Origin: RGIG4576 sp964536025
GTDB lineage: Bacteria; Bacteroidota; Bacteroidia; Bacteroidales; Muribaculaceae
DNA: 57,241 bases
Assembly (NCBI GenBank): GCA_964536025.1
Contig: CAZHXA010000011.1
Coordinates: forward strand, 1 to 57,241
Direction: 5' to 3'
Under the pieces are notes generated by a model that was not told the DNA's origin, ran no database searches, and saw only the letters and a list, made by a program, of their open reading frames with translations. Shown here piece after piece: positions 1 through 9,073 of this stretch. Both the position numbers and the translations under genes were made by a program. The number at the start of each line of letters is the position of its first letter. The first letter of the stretch is position 1.

Positions 1-56
1 TACCAACCACTTATCAAATTTCACCCTCATCCTGCCATTATTACGCAAGTTCTTCA

Positions 57-64
57 TATATTTG
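57..64 (+). promoter_or_regulatory. Bacteroidota -7 promoter box for the nucleoside phosphorylase gene
   Basis: TATATTTG fits the Bacteroidota -7 consensus TAnnTTTG and lies 53 bp before the ATG at 117. No good -33 TTTG is visible 19-21 bp upstream, so the call rests on one box. Nothing else is recognisable in bases 1-56. Confidence 0.5.
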
Positions 65-116
65 TATCAACTATAGTAAAACAATATTGTTTCAATAACA
101 AAAAAATAATATTATT

Positions 117-992
117 ATGGAAAAGAAAATAATTCCCGATTCCGAACTTATAATAAACAGCGATGGCAGTATTTTTCACCTTCACCTCACTCCGGAGCTA
201 CTCACCGATAAAATAATTGTTGTAGGAGACCCGGGACGTGTAGATATGGTTGCCTCACACTTTGATACAAAAGAATTTGAAGTGTCAAGTCGCGAATTTC
301 ACACCATAGGAGGAACATATAAGGGGAAACGATTAATGTGTCTTTCTCATGGAATAGGTAGCGACAATATCGATATAGTTATTACCGAACTTGATGCTCT
401 TGCCAACATAGATTTCAAGACACGTACCGTGAAAGATGAATTTAGACAATTGGAAATTGTTCGCGTAGGTACTTCAGGAGCATTACAGCCCGATCTTGCT
501 TTAGGAACCCCTGTAATAGCCACCAAAGCTATAGGATTTGATGGTGTGCTTAACTTCTATGCAGGACGAAACGAGGCATGCGATTTAGATTTTGAGAAAG
601 CCTTTTGTGAACATGTAAATTGGAATCCATTATGGTGTAAGCCCTATGTTGTAGATGCCGATGAAGAACTCGTAAACCGAATAGGTGGCAACGACATGGA
701 GCATGGTAACACTATTGCAGCAGTAGGATTTTATGGACCACAAGGACGAGAAGTACGTCTGCCTCTTGCCGAGCCTGAATTAAACAGCCTAATAGAATCG
801 TTCCGTTTTAATGGTCGCAGAGTGACAAATTATGAAATGGAAAGTTCAGCCCTTCAAGGTTTGGCAAAACTAATGGGTCACAAAGCCATGACAGTGTGTA
901 CAATAATCGCCAACCGACGTAATAACGATGCTACGCCCAATTACAAAACAGCCGTTGCCGATCTTATAAAAACCGTACTCGACCGAATTTAA
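117..992 (+). CDS. Nucleoside phosphorylase (uridine phosphorylase-like, PNP/UDP family)
   Basis: Predicted cytoplasmic enzyme that cleaves nucleosides with phosphate to free base and (deoxy)ribose-1-phosphate in nucleoside salvage. The 291-residue length fits the PNP_UDP_1 family. Visible family motifs are the phosphate-binding loop GDPGR at residues 37-41, a GTSGALQ segment at 118-124 and YEMESS near residue 240, where the Glu of MES binds the ribose. The C-terminus ends with the usual helical DLIKTVLDRI. Substrate specificity (uridine versus other nucleosides) cannot be decided from sequence alone. The gene stands alone, convergent with the MBL hydrolase gene, and the two share a bidirectional terminator. 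Confidence 0.85.
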   Translation: MEKKIIPDSELIINSDGSIFHLHLTPELLTDKIIVVGDPGRVDMVASHFDTKEFEVSSREFHTIGGTYKGKRLMCLSHGIGSDNIDIVITELDALANIDFKTRTVKDEFRQLEIVRVGTSGALQPDLALGTPVIATKAIGFDGVLNFYAGRNEACDLDFEKAFCEHVNWNPLWCKPYVVDADEELVNRIGGNDMEHGNTIAAVGFYGPQGREVRLPLAEPELNSLIESFRFNGRRVTNYEMESSALQGLAKLMGHKAMTVCTIIANRRNNDATPNYKTAVADLIKTVLDRI

Positions 993-1002
993 CGACCAAT
1001 AC

Positions 1003-1039
1003 ACTCACCTCCGAGAAAAAATATTTTTCGGAGGTAGTG
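1003..1039. terminator. Bidirectional intrinsic terminator between convergent genes
   Basis: The arms ACCTCCGA (1007-1014) and TCGGAGGT (1028-1035) pair perfectly, and the A-rich and T-rich inner bases extend the helix. CACT and AGTG add an outer stem. It sits between the stop codons of two converging genes. Confidence 0.75.
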
Positions 1040-1684
1040 TTATCCTTTTACAAACGGATTATACTGTTTTTCGTCACCTACAGTTGTAGCACCACCATGC
1101 CCCGGGTAAAGCACCGTTTCTTCGGGCAATGAATACAACTTGGTGCGTATGCTTTTAATCAAGGTACCATAGTCACCACCGGTTAAATCGGTTCGTCCTA
1201 TACTCATTTGAAAAATAGTATCGCCAACAAAAGCACAACAAGAATGAGGTAAATAGAACACAACACCCCCGGCACTATGCCCCGGTGTGTGCAATATTTT
1301 TATTTCTTCCCCATTTAATTCTATAAAGTTACCATCAGCTATTAAAAAGGTTACATTAAATGGTTGAAAATCACACTCCATATTAAACATTCTCAACTGA
1401 ACATCAGCTTTATTACCCAATTCCACATCGGCAGCATGGGCGTAGACAGTACAACCGTATTTTTTCACCAAATATCCGGTTCCCATTATATGGTCGACAT
1501 GTTGATGAGTGAGAAGCACCATTTTGGGACATAAACCGCTTTCTGCTAAAAATTTATCCAACGCTTCACATTCTTGCACAGAACACATGCCCGGATCAAC
1601 GATAGCAACATCGTTGCTATCGTCACTCCATAATATATATGTATTTTCGGCAAAAGGATTTACCGTAAATTTGGAAATTTTCAT
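1040..1684 (-). CDS. MBL-fold metallo-hydrolase (glyoxalase II-like)
   Basis: Metallo-beta-lactamase-fold hydrolase of the small glyoxalase II-like group, 214 residues, predicted cytoplasmic. The binuclear metal site is complete: THQHVDH at residues 59-65, TPGH, VGD and a final PGHG. The likely reaction is thioester hydrolysis of a small-molecule adduct such as a hydroxyacyl thiol, but this family is functionally mixed and the short form lacks the C-terminal glutathione-binding domain of classical GloB. It lies 23 bp after rsmG on the same strand and is probably the last gene of the lipoprotein-rsmG-MBL unit. Confidence 0.85.
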   Translation of the reverse strand: MKISKFTVNPFAENTYILWSDDSNDVAIVDPGMCSVQECEALDKFLAESGLCPKMVLLTHQHVDHIMGTGYLVKKYGCTVYAHAADVELGNKADVQLRMFNMECDFQPFNVTFLIADGNFIELNGEEIKILHTPGHSAGGVVFYLPHSCCAFVGDTIFQMSIGRTDLTGGDYGTLIKSIRTKLYSLPEETVLYPGHGGATTVGDEKQYNPFVKG

Positions 1685-1707
1685 AATAATGATTGTATCG
1701 TCAACAA

Positions 1708-2337
1708 TTAAATAAGTTGCACATAAACAACTTTTTTAGTATCAAAAAACTGTTCTTCAAAATAGTCGCTCAAATCGGCAATCATAGCAGTTTTTTTATA
1801 CTTTTGAGTTTCACTTTGCAAGTCTCCGCCTTTCAAGCATATCAAGCCGTTAGGTAGTGCATTTATACATTTTTTTGCTACACACTTACGCACCACCGAC
1901 ACTAAATCGTCAAGTTCCATCACAGCCCTACTCACAACGAAGTCAAATGCACCTTTAACCTCTTTAACATCACCATGTTGTGTGGTTACATTGCTCAACC
2001 CTATTTTATCGGCAATATCCTGTGCCACTTTTATCTTTTTCCCAATACGGTCAACCAAATGGAAGTTAACTTCGGGAAACATTATAGCAAGAGGTATTCC
2101 GGGGAAACCTCCTCCGGTTCCCATATCAAGCACGTTACTACCCGGCTTGAAATCGGTAAATTTTGCAATACCCAAAGAATGTAATATATGATTTACATAC
2201 AAATTTCCTATATCCTTACGAGAAATCACATTGATTTTCTCATTCCACTCCGGATATAGCTCTCCAAGCTGTTCAAACTGAGAAATTTGTGTTTCGCTTA
2301 AACCGGCAAAGTATTTTTTTATAACATCAATAGCCAT
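1708..2337 (-). CDS. rsmG: 16S rRNA (guanine527-N7)-methyltransferase RsmG
   Basis: SAM-dependent methyltransferase that modifies G527 of 16S rRNA in the small subunit; loss in other bacteria gives low-level streptomycin resistance. The 209-residue protein shows WNEKINVISRKD, which is typical of RsmG, then the SAM motif VLDMGTGGGFPGIPLA and VSRAV. The length matches the family (about 205-215). The start at ATAGCCAT (reverse MAID) gives the usual N-terminus. It sits 39 bp downstream of an RsiV-like lipoprotein gene and 23 bp upstream of the MBL hydrolase gene, and is probably cotranscribed with both. Confidence 0.95.
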   Translation of the reverse strand: MAIDVIKKYFAGLSETQISQFEQLGELYPEWNEKINVISRKDIGNLYVNHILHSLGIAKFTDFKPGSNVLDMGTGGGFPGIPLAIMFPEVNFHLVDRIGKKIKVAQDIADKIGLSNVTTQHGDVKEVKGAFDFVVSRAVMELDDLVSVVRKCVAKKCINALPNGLICLKGGDLQSETQKYKKTAMIADLSDYFEEQFFDTKKVVYVQLI

Positions 2338-2376
2338 AAGTTTTATCTTCTATTTATCAATGACAGTTTTTTTATT

Positions 2377-3180
2377 TCAATAGTCTATTTCATTTCTACC
2401 CAACGAAATTTTCACTTCATTCAAGACAGACAATTCACGAGGCGAATAATTCCACACTATGCTATCGGCAGTTATATAGAAATTCTCGCTTACACTCAAA
2501 TTATCAAAATTGTAATACCCTAAATCGGCAAAGTCATCGTCATTAGCCACATTCAAGTCTTTTCGCAATTTATTCTTTAGAGACTCAGCAACATGAGCAA
2601 GCGATTCATCAGAGAAAATATCGTATATTTCAACCTTATCCATCTTGAGAAGATTAATAACATAATAAAAATGTCGTTTTTCAGGAGCTTTGTCATCTAT
2701 TATTGATGTTTCTTCTTTACACACACTCAACAGCCCATCAGCATTGTAAACAGGATAAATTTTCACTTTCAATTTACAATCAACGATAGGTTCATAATCT
2801 GACAATATTTCTTCATCACTCAAATCGGATGTATTATACACATATCTATTGACAAGATTATCCACATAATGAGAAAAAGCCGAAGCAAGCGAAGATGAGT
2901 CGGAAGAAACATTCAATACCGACTTTGCATATATTTTTTGCAAAGCATCGGTATTTTCATTATTGACATACGTTTTTGGGAAAGTTATTTCCACATTGGC
3001 TGAAATGTGACTATTTACGCCATTCAATATCGAATAATCTACAGTGTCACACAAATTTATGGTTGCCATGGCAACCGTATCACATTCACTTACCGAAGGC
3101 TTTACGGCTTTTCCTTTTTCACATCCGCTTAACCATGTCATAATCAACAGTAAAGCAGTAAATAACGCTTGTTTTTTCAT
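2377..3180 (-). CDS. Lipoprotein with RsiV/PdaC-like DUF3298 (and DUF4163) domain
   Basis: A 267-residue predicted lipoprotein; the signal peptide ends in the lipobox LSGC with Cys20 as the lipidated residue. Residues about 45-150 look like a DUF4163-type region, and the C-terminal half (VINLLKMDKVEIYDIFSD, then NFYITADSIVWNYSP) matches the DUF3298 pattern seen in RsiV and in peptidoglycan-related proteins. Its role is unknown; related domains bind lysozyme or sit beside deacetylases, but no catalytic domain is fused here. It is the probable first gene of a unit continuing into rsmG. A near-consensus -7 box (TACCTTTA on the minus strand, 3203-3210) lies upstream. Confidence 0.75.
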   Translation of the reverse strand: MKKQALFTALLLIMTWLSGCEKGKAVKPSVSECDTVAMATINLCDTVDYSILNGVNSHISANVEITFPKTYVNNENTDALQKIYAKSVLNVSSDSSSLASAFSHYVDNLVNRYVYNTSDLSDEEILSDYEPIVDCKLKVKIYPVYNADGLLSVCKEETSIIDDKAPEKRHFYYVINLLKMDKVEIYDIFSDESLAHVAESLKNKLRKDLNVANDDDFADLGYYNFDNLSVSENFYITADSIVWNYSPRELSVLNEVKISLGRNEIDY

Positions 3181-3309
3181 CTTTTTCGCTTATTATCGAA
3201 GATAAAGGTAGTAAAAAATGAGCAAATTTATTCAAATTATGCTGTTTTTTCCCATTTTATGTTTTTATGTCGAAATTTATCACGATATTCGCAAAAAAAT
3301 TAATACAGA

Positions 3310-4140
3310 ATGTTACAAATCGGGAAAATCAACGAACTGGAAATAACCCACAGAGTGGATTTCGGTCTTTATCTTGACGGAGGTGAAGCCGGTGAAATTT
3401 TATTACCGTTGCGTTATGCATCTCGCGACATGCGTCCGGGAGATAAAATAGAAGTTTTTATATATCGCGACTCCGAAGACCGTTTAATTGCCACTACCGA
3501 AACTCCGTATGCTCAAGTAGGAGAATTTGCATTTCTACAAGTAAAAGCAACCAATAATATAGGTGCTTTTCTGGATTGGGGGCTTGCCAAAGATTTGCTT
3601 GTCCCTTTCAGAGAGCAAAAAGTGCGTATGCAAGTAGGACGTTACTACACAGTATATGTATTTCTTGACGATGAGACTCAACGCATTGTAGCTTCGGCAA
3701 AACTTCAAAAATTTCTCGACAACAAGATACCCGATATTAAAGCCGGCGACGAAGTAAAAGCACGTATTTATCAAGAAACCGACTTGGGTTACAAGGTTAT
3801 AGTAAACGATTTATATTCGGGTCTTATTTATCACAATCAAATATATTGTGATATAAACATCGGTGAAGTGCACCATGCCACCGTAAAATCGGTACGCCCG
3901 GATGGTAAAATAGATTTACTCTTAGGCAAAAGCACAAAAAACAGAGTTACCGACTTAGCCGACGACATTCTTGACTATATAGAAGAATGTGGCGGAAAAA
4001 TTGCACTTTCCGACTCTTCTTCTCCCGAAGAAATTCGCGAAACATTCCAATGTAGTAAAAAAGACTTCAAAAAAGCAGTAGGAGCTTTATTCAAAGCCAA
4101 AAAAATACTTATAGAAGATGATGGTTTACGCATAATATAA
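3310..4140 (+). CDS. S1-like RNA-binding protein, CvfB family
   Basis: A 276-residue protein of the CvfB (conserved virulence factor B) family: tandem S1-like beta-barrels followed by a winged-helix C-terminus. The N-terminal barrel reads GLYLDGGEAGEILLP, the second FLDWGLAKDLLVPF with the family's KVRMQVG, the third GYKVIVNDLYSGLIYHNQ. The last 60 residues (SPEEIRETFQCSKKDFKKAV) match the winged helix. It is predicted to bind RNA in the cytoplasm; its physiological role in Bacteroidales is not known. Single gene, convergent with the LRR gene across an 11-bp hairpin terminator. Confidence 0.88.
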   Translation: MLQIGKINELEITHRVDFGLYLDGGEAGEILLPLRYASRDMRPGDKIEVFIYRDSEDRLIATTETPYAQVGEFAFLQVKATNNIGAFLDWGLAKDLLVPFREQKVRMQVGRYYTVYVFLDDETQRIVASAKLQKFLDNKIPDIKAGDEVKARIYQETDLGYKVIVNDLYSGLIYHNQIYCDINIGEVHHATVKSVRPDGKIDLLLGKSTKNRVTDLADDILDYIEECGGKIALSDSSSPEEIRETFQCSKKDFKKAVGALFKAKKILIEDDGLRII

Positions 4141-4172
4141 ATCTTATTGAAACATAAGTAAAATATATAAGT

Positions 4173-4197
4173 AACAGGGGCTTGCAAAGCCCCTGTT
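4173..4197. terminator. Intrinsic terminator between convergent cvfB-like and LRR genes
   Basis: A perfect 11-bp stem, AACAGGGGCTT pairing with AAGCCCCTGTT, around a 3-nt loop. It is GC-rich in an AT-rich gap between convergent stop codons and can serve both strands. Confidence 0.85.
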
Positions 4198-4211
4198 GTC
4201 GTTTACCTGCA

Positions 4212-5267
4212 TCATGGATTCCATTCGCCTGCTATCATACGCAAATTATTACACCCAACCGTCCGCAAATCAAACAATTGATTATATCGACAATTAATAA
4301 ACATGAGTTGCGTATCAAAAGAGACATCAAGCGTAGTTAGCATGTTATTATTACACAACAATCGTTGCAATAACGGCAAATTACTTAAATTGAGATTGGT
4401 CAAATCATTATAAGAACAATCCACAAAGAGTAACTTATCGCAACCTTCCACATCAAGCGACGTCAACCGATTATAAGAGCAGATAAGGTCTTGCAAAATA
4501 TCGCAATTCTTAACAACAAGTGAAGTCATGTCGTTATCGGTACACATGAGTGTCAATAGAGCCGGCATATTGGCAATATACATAGAGGTTATTTCATTTC
4601 CATCTACATTCAATGTCAATAAATTAGATAGCCCAAACAAATTTACAGTAGTCAATTTATTATATCCAGCATATAAATGTTTCAATTCAGTACAACCTGT
4701 AACTTCAATCGTTTCAAGATGATTGCCTTGACAATTCAACGAAACAAGATTCATGGCATTGCTTACATTCAAATCTATCAAATGATTGTTACTCACGTTC
4801 ACATCGACAAGCATAGGAGTATTACTTAGCTCAATTTCTAATAAACGGTTTTTGTAAACAATCAACTTCGTAAGCACCGTACAACCGTTAATATTAAGTT
4901 TTGTCAATCTGTTGCGACTTGCATTTAATTCCTTCAATGCAGTGCAACCATCAACTCTTAATCCAGTGATTTGATTATGAGACACATCTACCTTTTGAAG
5001 ATTTTTAAACGATGATAGGTTAAGTTCTCCAGCAAGTTTTTTGTCTTTCCAATCTATTGATGTAACATGACCTGCATACCATGTCACACCTTGCCATGTG
5101 GCAGGGCTTGACACATTAATACCTAAAGCCAATGCATTGGTTCCTCCCACTGCCGAAGGTTGATTAAGAAAAGTTTGCATGGCTTTTACTTCTTTTGAAT
5201 TAGGGCTTTGAGCGTAAGCCATCACATTACATAAAATGATGGCAAACAGTAAAATCATTTTTTTCAT
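4212..5267 (-). CDS. Secreted leucine-rich repeat protein
   Basis: About 351 residues from the chosen Met at 5267, which gives a clean signal peptide (KKMILLFAIILC, cleavage after AYA). The longer upstream reading would translate a terminator hairpin and was rejected. Residues about 60-345 are roughly a dozen repeats of about 21 residues with the pattern LTxLDVxxCxxLxxLxCxxN, as in TpLRR/internalin-like proteins of Bacteroidales. Such proteins are usually extracytoplasmic binding or adhesion modules. I see no T9SS sorting domain and no lipobox, so it may stay periplasmic or be released. The repeats run to the C-terminus (RMIAGEWNP), so no other domain is present. Confidence 0.8.
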   Translation of the reverse strand: MKKMILLFAIILCNVMAYAQSPNSKEVKAMQTFLNQPSAVGGTNALALGINVSSPATWQGVTWYAGHVTSIDWKDKKLAGELNLSSFKNLQKVDVSHNQITGLRVDGCTALKELNASRNRLTKLNINGCTVLTKLIVYKNRLLEIELSNTPMLVDVNVSNNHLIDLNVSNAMNLVSLNCQGNHLETIEVTGCTELKHLYAGYNKLTTVNLFGLSNLLTLNVDGNEITSMYIANMPALLTLMCTDNDMTSLVVKNCDILQDLICSYNRLTSLDVEGCDKLLFVDCSYNDLTNLNLSNLPLLQRLLCNNNMLTTLDVSFDTQLMFINCRYNQLFDLRTVGCNNLRMIAGEWNP

Positions 5268-5278
5268 ACTAAAATAAA

Positions 5279-5316
5279 AATATGGCAAAGAGTTAAATAA
5301 TAATCTTTGCCATATT
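5279..5316 (-). terminator. Intrinsic terminator of the phosphate-transport operon
   Basis: A perfect 12-bp inverted repeat, AATATGGCAAAG with CTTTGCCATATT. Read on the minus strand it is followed by a T-rich run (TTTTTATTTT). It lies downstream of the PiT stop and directly upstream of the LRR gene start. Confidence 0.8.
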
Positions 5317-5372
5317 AACAATCTTGATTAAAAAAGGTTTTTATTAACCATATCAAGCTATTTTTATACTGT

Positions 5373-7601
5373 TTATTTTACTGTTTCCTTAATTTCATTT
5401 AAGAAATAGGCTTGCGATTTTAACAAATTGCGTGATTGGAGCACCATCGTTTTTGTTTCGTTCAATATATTCATGTAAAGCATACTGCCTCGTGTACTCA
5501 TATCACCGGTTTTTAGTCGCTTGATTTGACTCTTGATTTTTTCGGCTATTGTACCAAACAATTTGTCACGCATAACCATTATTTCATCAAGGTCGGTGAA
5601 ATCTTTCTTTGACAACATTTCGTTAATCTTGTTAAAGATTGCATCCACTTCATCATTTATCTGTTTCAAGTCCTGTATTTGCTCTTCGGTGAATCCACGG
5701 TGATTATTATCAATGTGTTCAAACGCCGGACGCGTACAATGAAGCAATGCCTTTGACACTTCACACAAGAAATCCACCACTTGCACATAATAGTGTCCTG
5801 TTTCCACTTTAGAATCTTCCAGTTTTTTTAATACCGACAAGATTTCATATTTTCGCTCATTAGCTTCGTTATACATTTCCTTTGAAGAAGCAACAGCTTC
5901 TTTTAAGGCTTTTCTATTCTCATTAAACAAAGCCACAAGCATGTGATTATAAATGTAAGACACTTTTTCCATCGTTTCACTCACCAACTGAGTGCAAGAA
6001 TACAACACATCGGTCTCGGCAACATTGGTTTCTATCACGTTTTTCTTTTCTTCCACAGTTTTCTTTGACTTGAAAATTAAGCTGTGGCACAAGGCGTAAC
6101 CACACAACAAGATTACAAGAACAAGAGCCACTGCCCCGCCCCACATCAAGGACAAACCAATTATAAAAGCTATAATAAATGCCGAAATTGCAGTCATAAA
6201 CCATCCGGAGATAACAACCATCACTCCCGAAATGCGATAAACAGCACTTTCGCGTCCCCATGCCTTATCGGCAAGAGATGAACCCATAGCAACCATAAAT
6301 ATCACATAAGTGGTTGACAATGGCAATTTAAACGATGTTCCTATACATATCAACATTGCTGCTGCCGATAGGTTTACTATCGCACGAATGTTATCATAAG
6401 CCTTTCCTTCACGTTCTTCTTCTGAAATAGGAATAAAGCGTTTTTCTATTGCAACAGCCAATTTATGCGGTATTACTTTTTCATATAAATCACTTAGGCT
6501 TACAGCAAAACGAACCAAAGCTCTCGAAATTGCATTGGAAGCAAATCGCTCGTCTTCATCGTTTTGAGAAGCAAGGTTAAGTGATGTTTCGGCTACTTTC
6601 ATGGCTGTACGAGAGAAGAATAACGTAAGCACCATTATACAGCCGGCTACAACAAGTATCCATGTATTTACTTTTGCCGGACCAGCCAAACCTCCCATAA
6701 GCATATTTTGATCGCCACTTTCAAGTGCCATTTGATAAGAATCCAATCCCGCCATAGGAACACCTATGAAATTCACCAAGTCGTTACCCGCAAAAGCCAA
6801 AGCCAAAGCAAATGTTCCCGACAAAATAGTAATTTTCATGATATCCACTTTTATGCGTTGCAAAAGGAACAACAAAATAGAAAATCCTATCCAACAATAA
6901 AACAATATAGCTGTAATGTTTTCATTCAACATTGACATCATATCAGCACTTATCAAGCCGGAACTTTTCAAGCCTTTGAATATAGCGAAATACAAAATTC
7001 CCACAAGAGCAACCCCACACCATAATGAGCCATAACGATTCATAGACTTATTATATCGGAATGAGAACATAATACGAGAAATGTACATAACCACAACACC
7101 TACGGCAAATGATAACACTACCGATACAAGTATTGCACTAATCATTGCAAGAGCCTTACCCGTATTTATAAAATCTCCTATATCGGCTATTGTCAAACCC
7201 GTATCATTAGCAACTTTGTAACATGTTACAGCAACGGCACTTCCAAGTAACTCAAATATCAACGATACTGTGGTTGATGTAGGCAAGCCCAACAGATTGA
7301 ATGTGTTAAGCAATATCACATCGGCAAGCATAGCCCCCACAAAAAGCATCATTACTTCATTAAATGTAAACAATTCAGGATGAAAAACTCCACTTCGAGC
7401 CACTTCCATCATACCATTAGAGGTTATAACACCCACAAGTATACCTATGGCTGCAACTCCTAATATAGTACGTTTTGATGCCACTTTGGTTCCCAATGAA
7501 GCTCCAATAAAATTCACGGCGTCATTGGTTACACCAACAACCAAATCCACAACGGCAAAAACTGCCAAAACTATTAATATCACTACAAATATAGGATCCA
7601 T
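5373..7601 (-). CDS. PiT-family inorganic phosphate transporter fused to a PhoU-like (DUF47) domain
   Basis: A 742-residue inner-membrane permease predicted to import phosphate with H+ or Na+. Residues 1 to about 500 form the PHO4 domain with repeated membrane helices; the signature GVTNDAVNFIGASLGTKVAS is near residue 25-45 and the second half-repeat has FAGNDLVNFIGVPMAG. Residues about 510-742 are a cytoplasmic helical PhoU/DUF47-like domain. Free-standing DUF47 partners normally regulate PiT proteins, so the fusion may self-regulate uptake; this fused form is known in Bacteroidota. It lies 39 bp after the histidine kinase gene, forming a regulator-kinase-transporter operon that ends in a strong terminator. 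Confidence 0.9.
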   Translation of the reverse strand: MDPIFVVILIVLAVFAVVDLVVGVTNDAVNFIGASLGTKVASKRTILGVAAIGILVGVITSNGMMEVARSGVFHPELFTFNEVMMLFVGAMLADVILLNTFNLLGLPTSTTVSLIFELLGSAVAVTCYKVANDTGLTIADIGDFINTGKALAMISAILVSVVLSFAVGVVVMYISRIMFSFRYNKSMNRYGSLWCGVALVGILYFAIFKGLKSSGLISADMMSMLNENITAILFYCWIGFSILLFLLQRIKVDIMKITILSGTFALALAFAGNDLVNFIGVPMAGLDSYQMALESGDQNMLMGGLAGPAKVNTWILVVAGCIMVLTLFFSRTAMKVAETSLNLASQNDEDERFASNAISRALVRFAVSLSDLYEKVIPHKLAVAIEKRFIPISEEEREGKAYDNIRAIVNLSAAAMLICIGTSFKLPLSTTYVIFMVAMGSSLADKAWGRESAVYRISGVMVVISGWFMTAISAFIIAFIIGLSLMWGGAVALVLVILLCGYALCHSLIFKSKKTVEEKKNVIETNVAETDVLYSCTQLVSETMEKVSYIYNHMLVALFNENRKALKEAVASSKEMYNEANERKYEILSVLKKLEDSKVETGHYYVQVVDFLCEVSKALLHCTRPAFEHIDNNHRGFTEEQIQDLKQINDEVDAIFNKINEMLSKKDFTDLDEIMVMRDKLFGTIAEKIKSQIKRLKTGDMSTRGSMLYMNILNETKTMVLQSRNLLKSQAYFLNEIKETVK

Positions 7602-7639
7602 TTCTATATAAGATTAAATTTTTATTTCTGTTATTCTGT

Positions 7640-9073
7640 TTATTTATGTAATGTAAAAGTAAATTGCAATCCGCCCTTACGACTATTGGATACTTTAATA
7701 GCTCCATCATGAAACAAGACCGCATTTTTAACAATCGACAAGCCTAAACCGGTTCCTCCCATCTTACGCGAACGTCCTGAGTCCACTCGATAAAAACGTT
7801 CAAACAATTTTGACAGATGTTCAGCGTCTACTCCTATTCCATTATCGGAAAACTCAAACATATAACAATCCCCTTCATCGGTTGCATTAATAAATATATC
7901 TCTACCACCCGAATAAGCCAATGCATTATTCATAAGATTATTAAATACCGATTCTATCAAGTTGCGGTTTCCATTGATTACCATATTATCTGGTACATTT
8001 ATGTTAAGTCGCATCCTTTTTTCTATCGGATATACTTCCATATCCTTTTTCAAGCCTTCAAGGATTGTATTTATATTCACTTTTTCACGCTCAATTTTAT
8101 TTCCGGCATCGGTAATACGCGTAATAATTGAAATATCATGCAACAACGAACATAATTGCTTAACGTGAGAATAAGCACGTTCCAATAATTCATCCACTTG
8201 TTCCTTGCTCAAACGGTTTCCGTTGTTTACGACAGTTTCAAGGCAAGCCTGTATGGCATGAACAGGAGTTTTTATCTCATGATTTATATTATTGGTTAAT
8301 TGATGCTTTATACGCTGTTTCTCTTGTTCTTCAAACATTACAGCTTTTACATTTTCATCGCGTTCTTTTCTTATCTTTTGCTCATTGATGTACATATTAA
8401 CAATGGTAGCCGAAATATCCCCCAACTCATCTTGTGGGAATTCATATTTTTCAGATAAATCAAGCGTACCTTCTTCAGCCTTTGCGGCAAATTCTCGAAG
8501 ACTGTTTACTGTTGTACTGATGCGTCTTGTTGCAAAATAAGCTATGATATTCACAACAATTGCAATTATAATGATTACCATGCCGTAATACCAATCCACT
8601 TGCAAAGTTTGTGCAAGAGAATCGCTATATGGTATTGCAGAACGTACAACCACAGAATCGCCTTTGGTTGCCGAATAGAAATACACTTTATCATCGGTTT
8701 GCGACATGCGACGCAACATATAGCCTCTGCCATTGCTCATGGCGTCGATAAATTCCTTTCGGTCAGCATGATTTGTCATAGAATCATTTACCTCTGAATC
8801 AAAGACTACATTTCCCGAAAAATCTATTACCGTAATACGAACCGAATCTCTTCCGGCTTTCAAATATTCCATGCCTTCCGAGTCCTTCAATTCTCGTAGC
8901 ATCTCATTGTTAAGTACTTGCAATTGAGAATCAAGCGATTCAATTTTATACTCTTTTTCTCGAGTATATTGAAGTACAAAAAAAGCAAAAGTCAAAACCC
9001 ATGTAAAACAACTTATCAGCCAAAATAATCTTATTTGATAGCTGCTGTCAGTCTTTTTTGAAGCCATAACCAT
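7640..9073 (-). CDS. Membrane sensor histidine kinase (PhoR-like by context)
   Basis: A 477-residue HisKA/HATPase_c sensor kinase. TM1 is about residues 15-37, a periplasmic sensor region runs from 38 to 160, TM2 is 161-181, HAMP 182-235. The phospho-acceptor is His265 in NINHEIKTP; the N box is NNLMNNALAYS, then DNGIGVD (410-416) and GGTGLGL (439-445). It overlaps the response-regulator gene by 26 bp; a Met two codons on (9067) is a possible alternative start. The downstream phosphate permease suggests a phosphate-responsive PhoR role, but the periplasmic domain has no diagnostic motif, so that is inference from context. Confidence 0.9.
   Translation of the reverse strand: MVMASKKTDSSYQIRLFWLISCFTWVLTFAFFVLQYTREKEYKIESLDSQLQVLNNEMLRELKDSEGMEYLKAGRDSVRITVIDFSGNVVFDSEVNDSMTNHADRKEFIDAMSNGRGYMLRRMSQTDDKVYFYSATKGDSVVVRSAIPYSDSLAQTLQVDWYYGMVIIIIAIVVNIIAYFATRRISTTVNSLREFAAKAEEGTLDLSEKYEFPQDELGDISATIVNMYINEQKIRKERDENVKAVMFEEQEKQRIKHQLTNNINHEIKTPVHAIQACLETVVNNGNRLSKEQVDELLERAYSHVKQLCSLLHDISIITRITDAGNKIEREKVNINTILEGLKKDMEVYPIEKRMRLNINVPDNMVINGNRNLIESVFNNLMNNALAYSGGRDIFINATDEGDCYMFEFSDNGIGVDAEHLSKLFERFYRVDSGRSRKMGGTGLGLSIVKNAVLFHDGAIKVSNSRKGGLQFTFTLHK

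Noticed and set aside
5268..5321. Longer N-terminus for the LRR protein
   Set aside because: The extra 18 codons run through the terminator hairpin of the phosphate operon, and the internal Met at 5267 begins a clean signal peptide.
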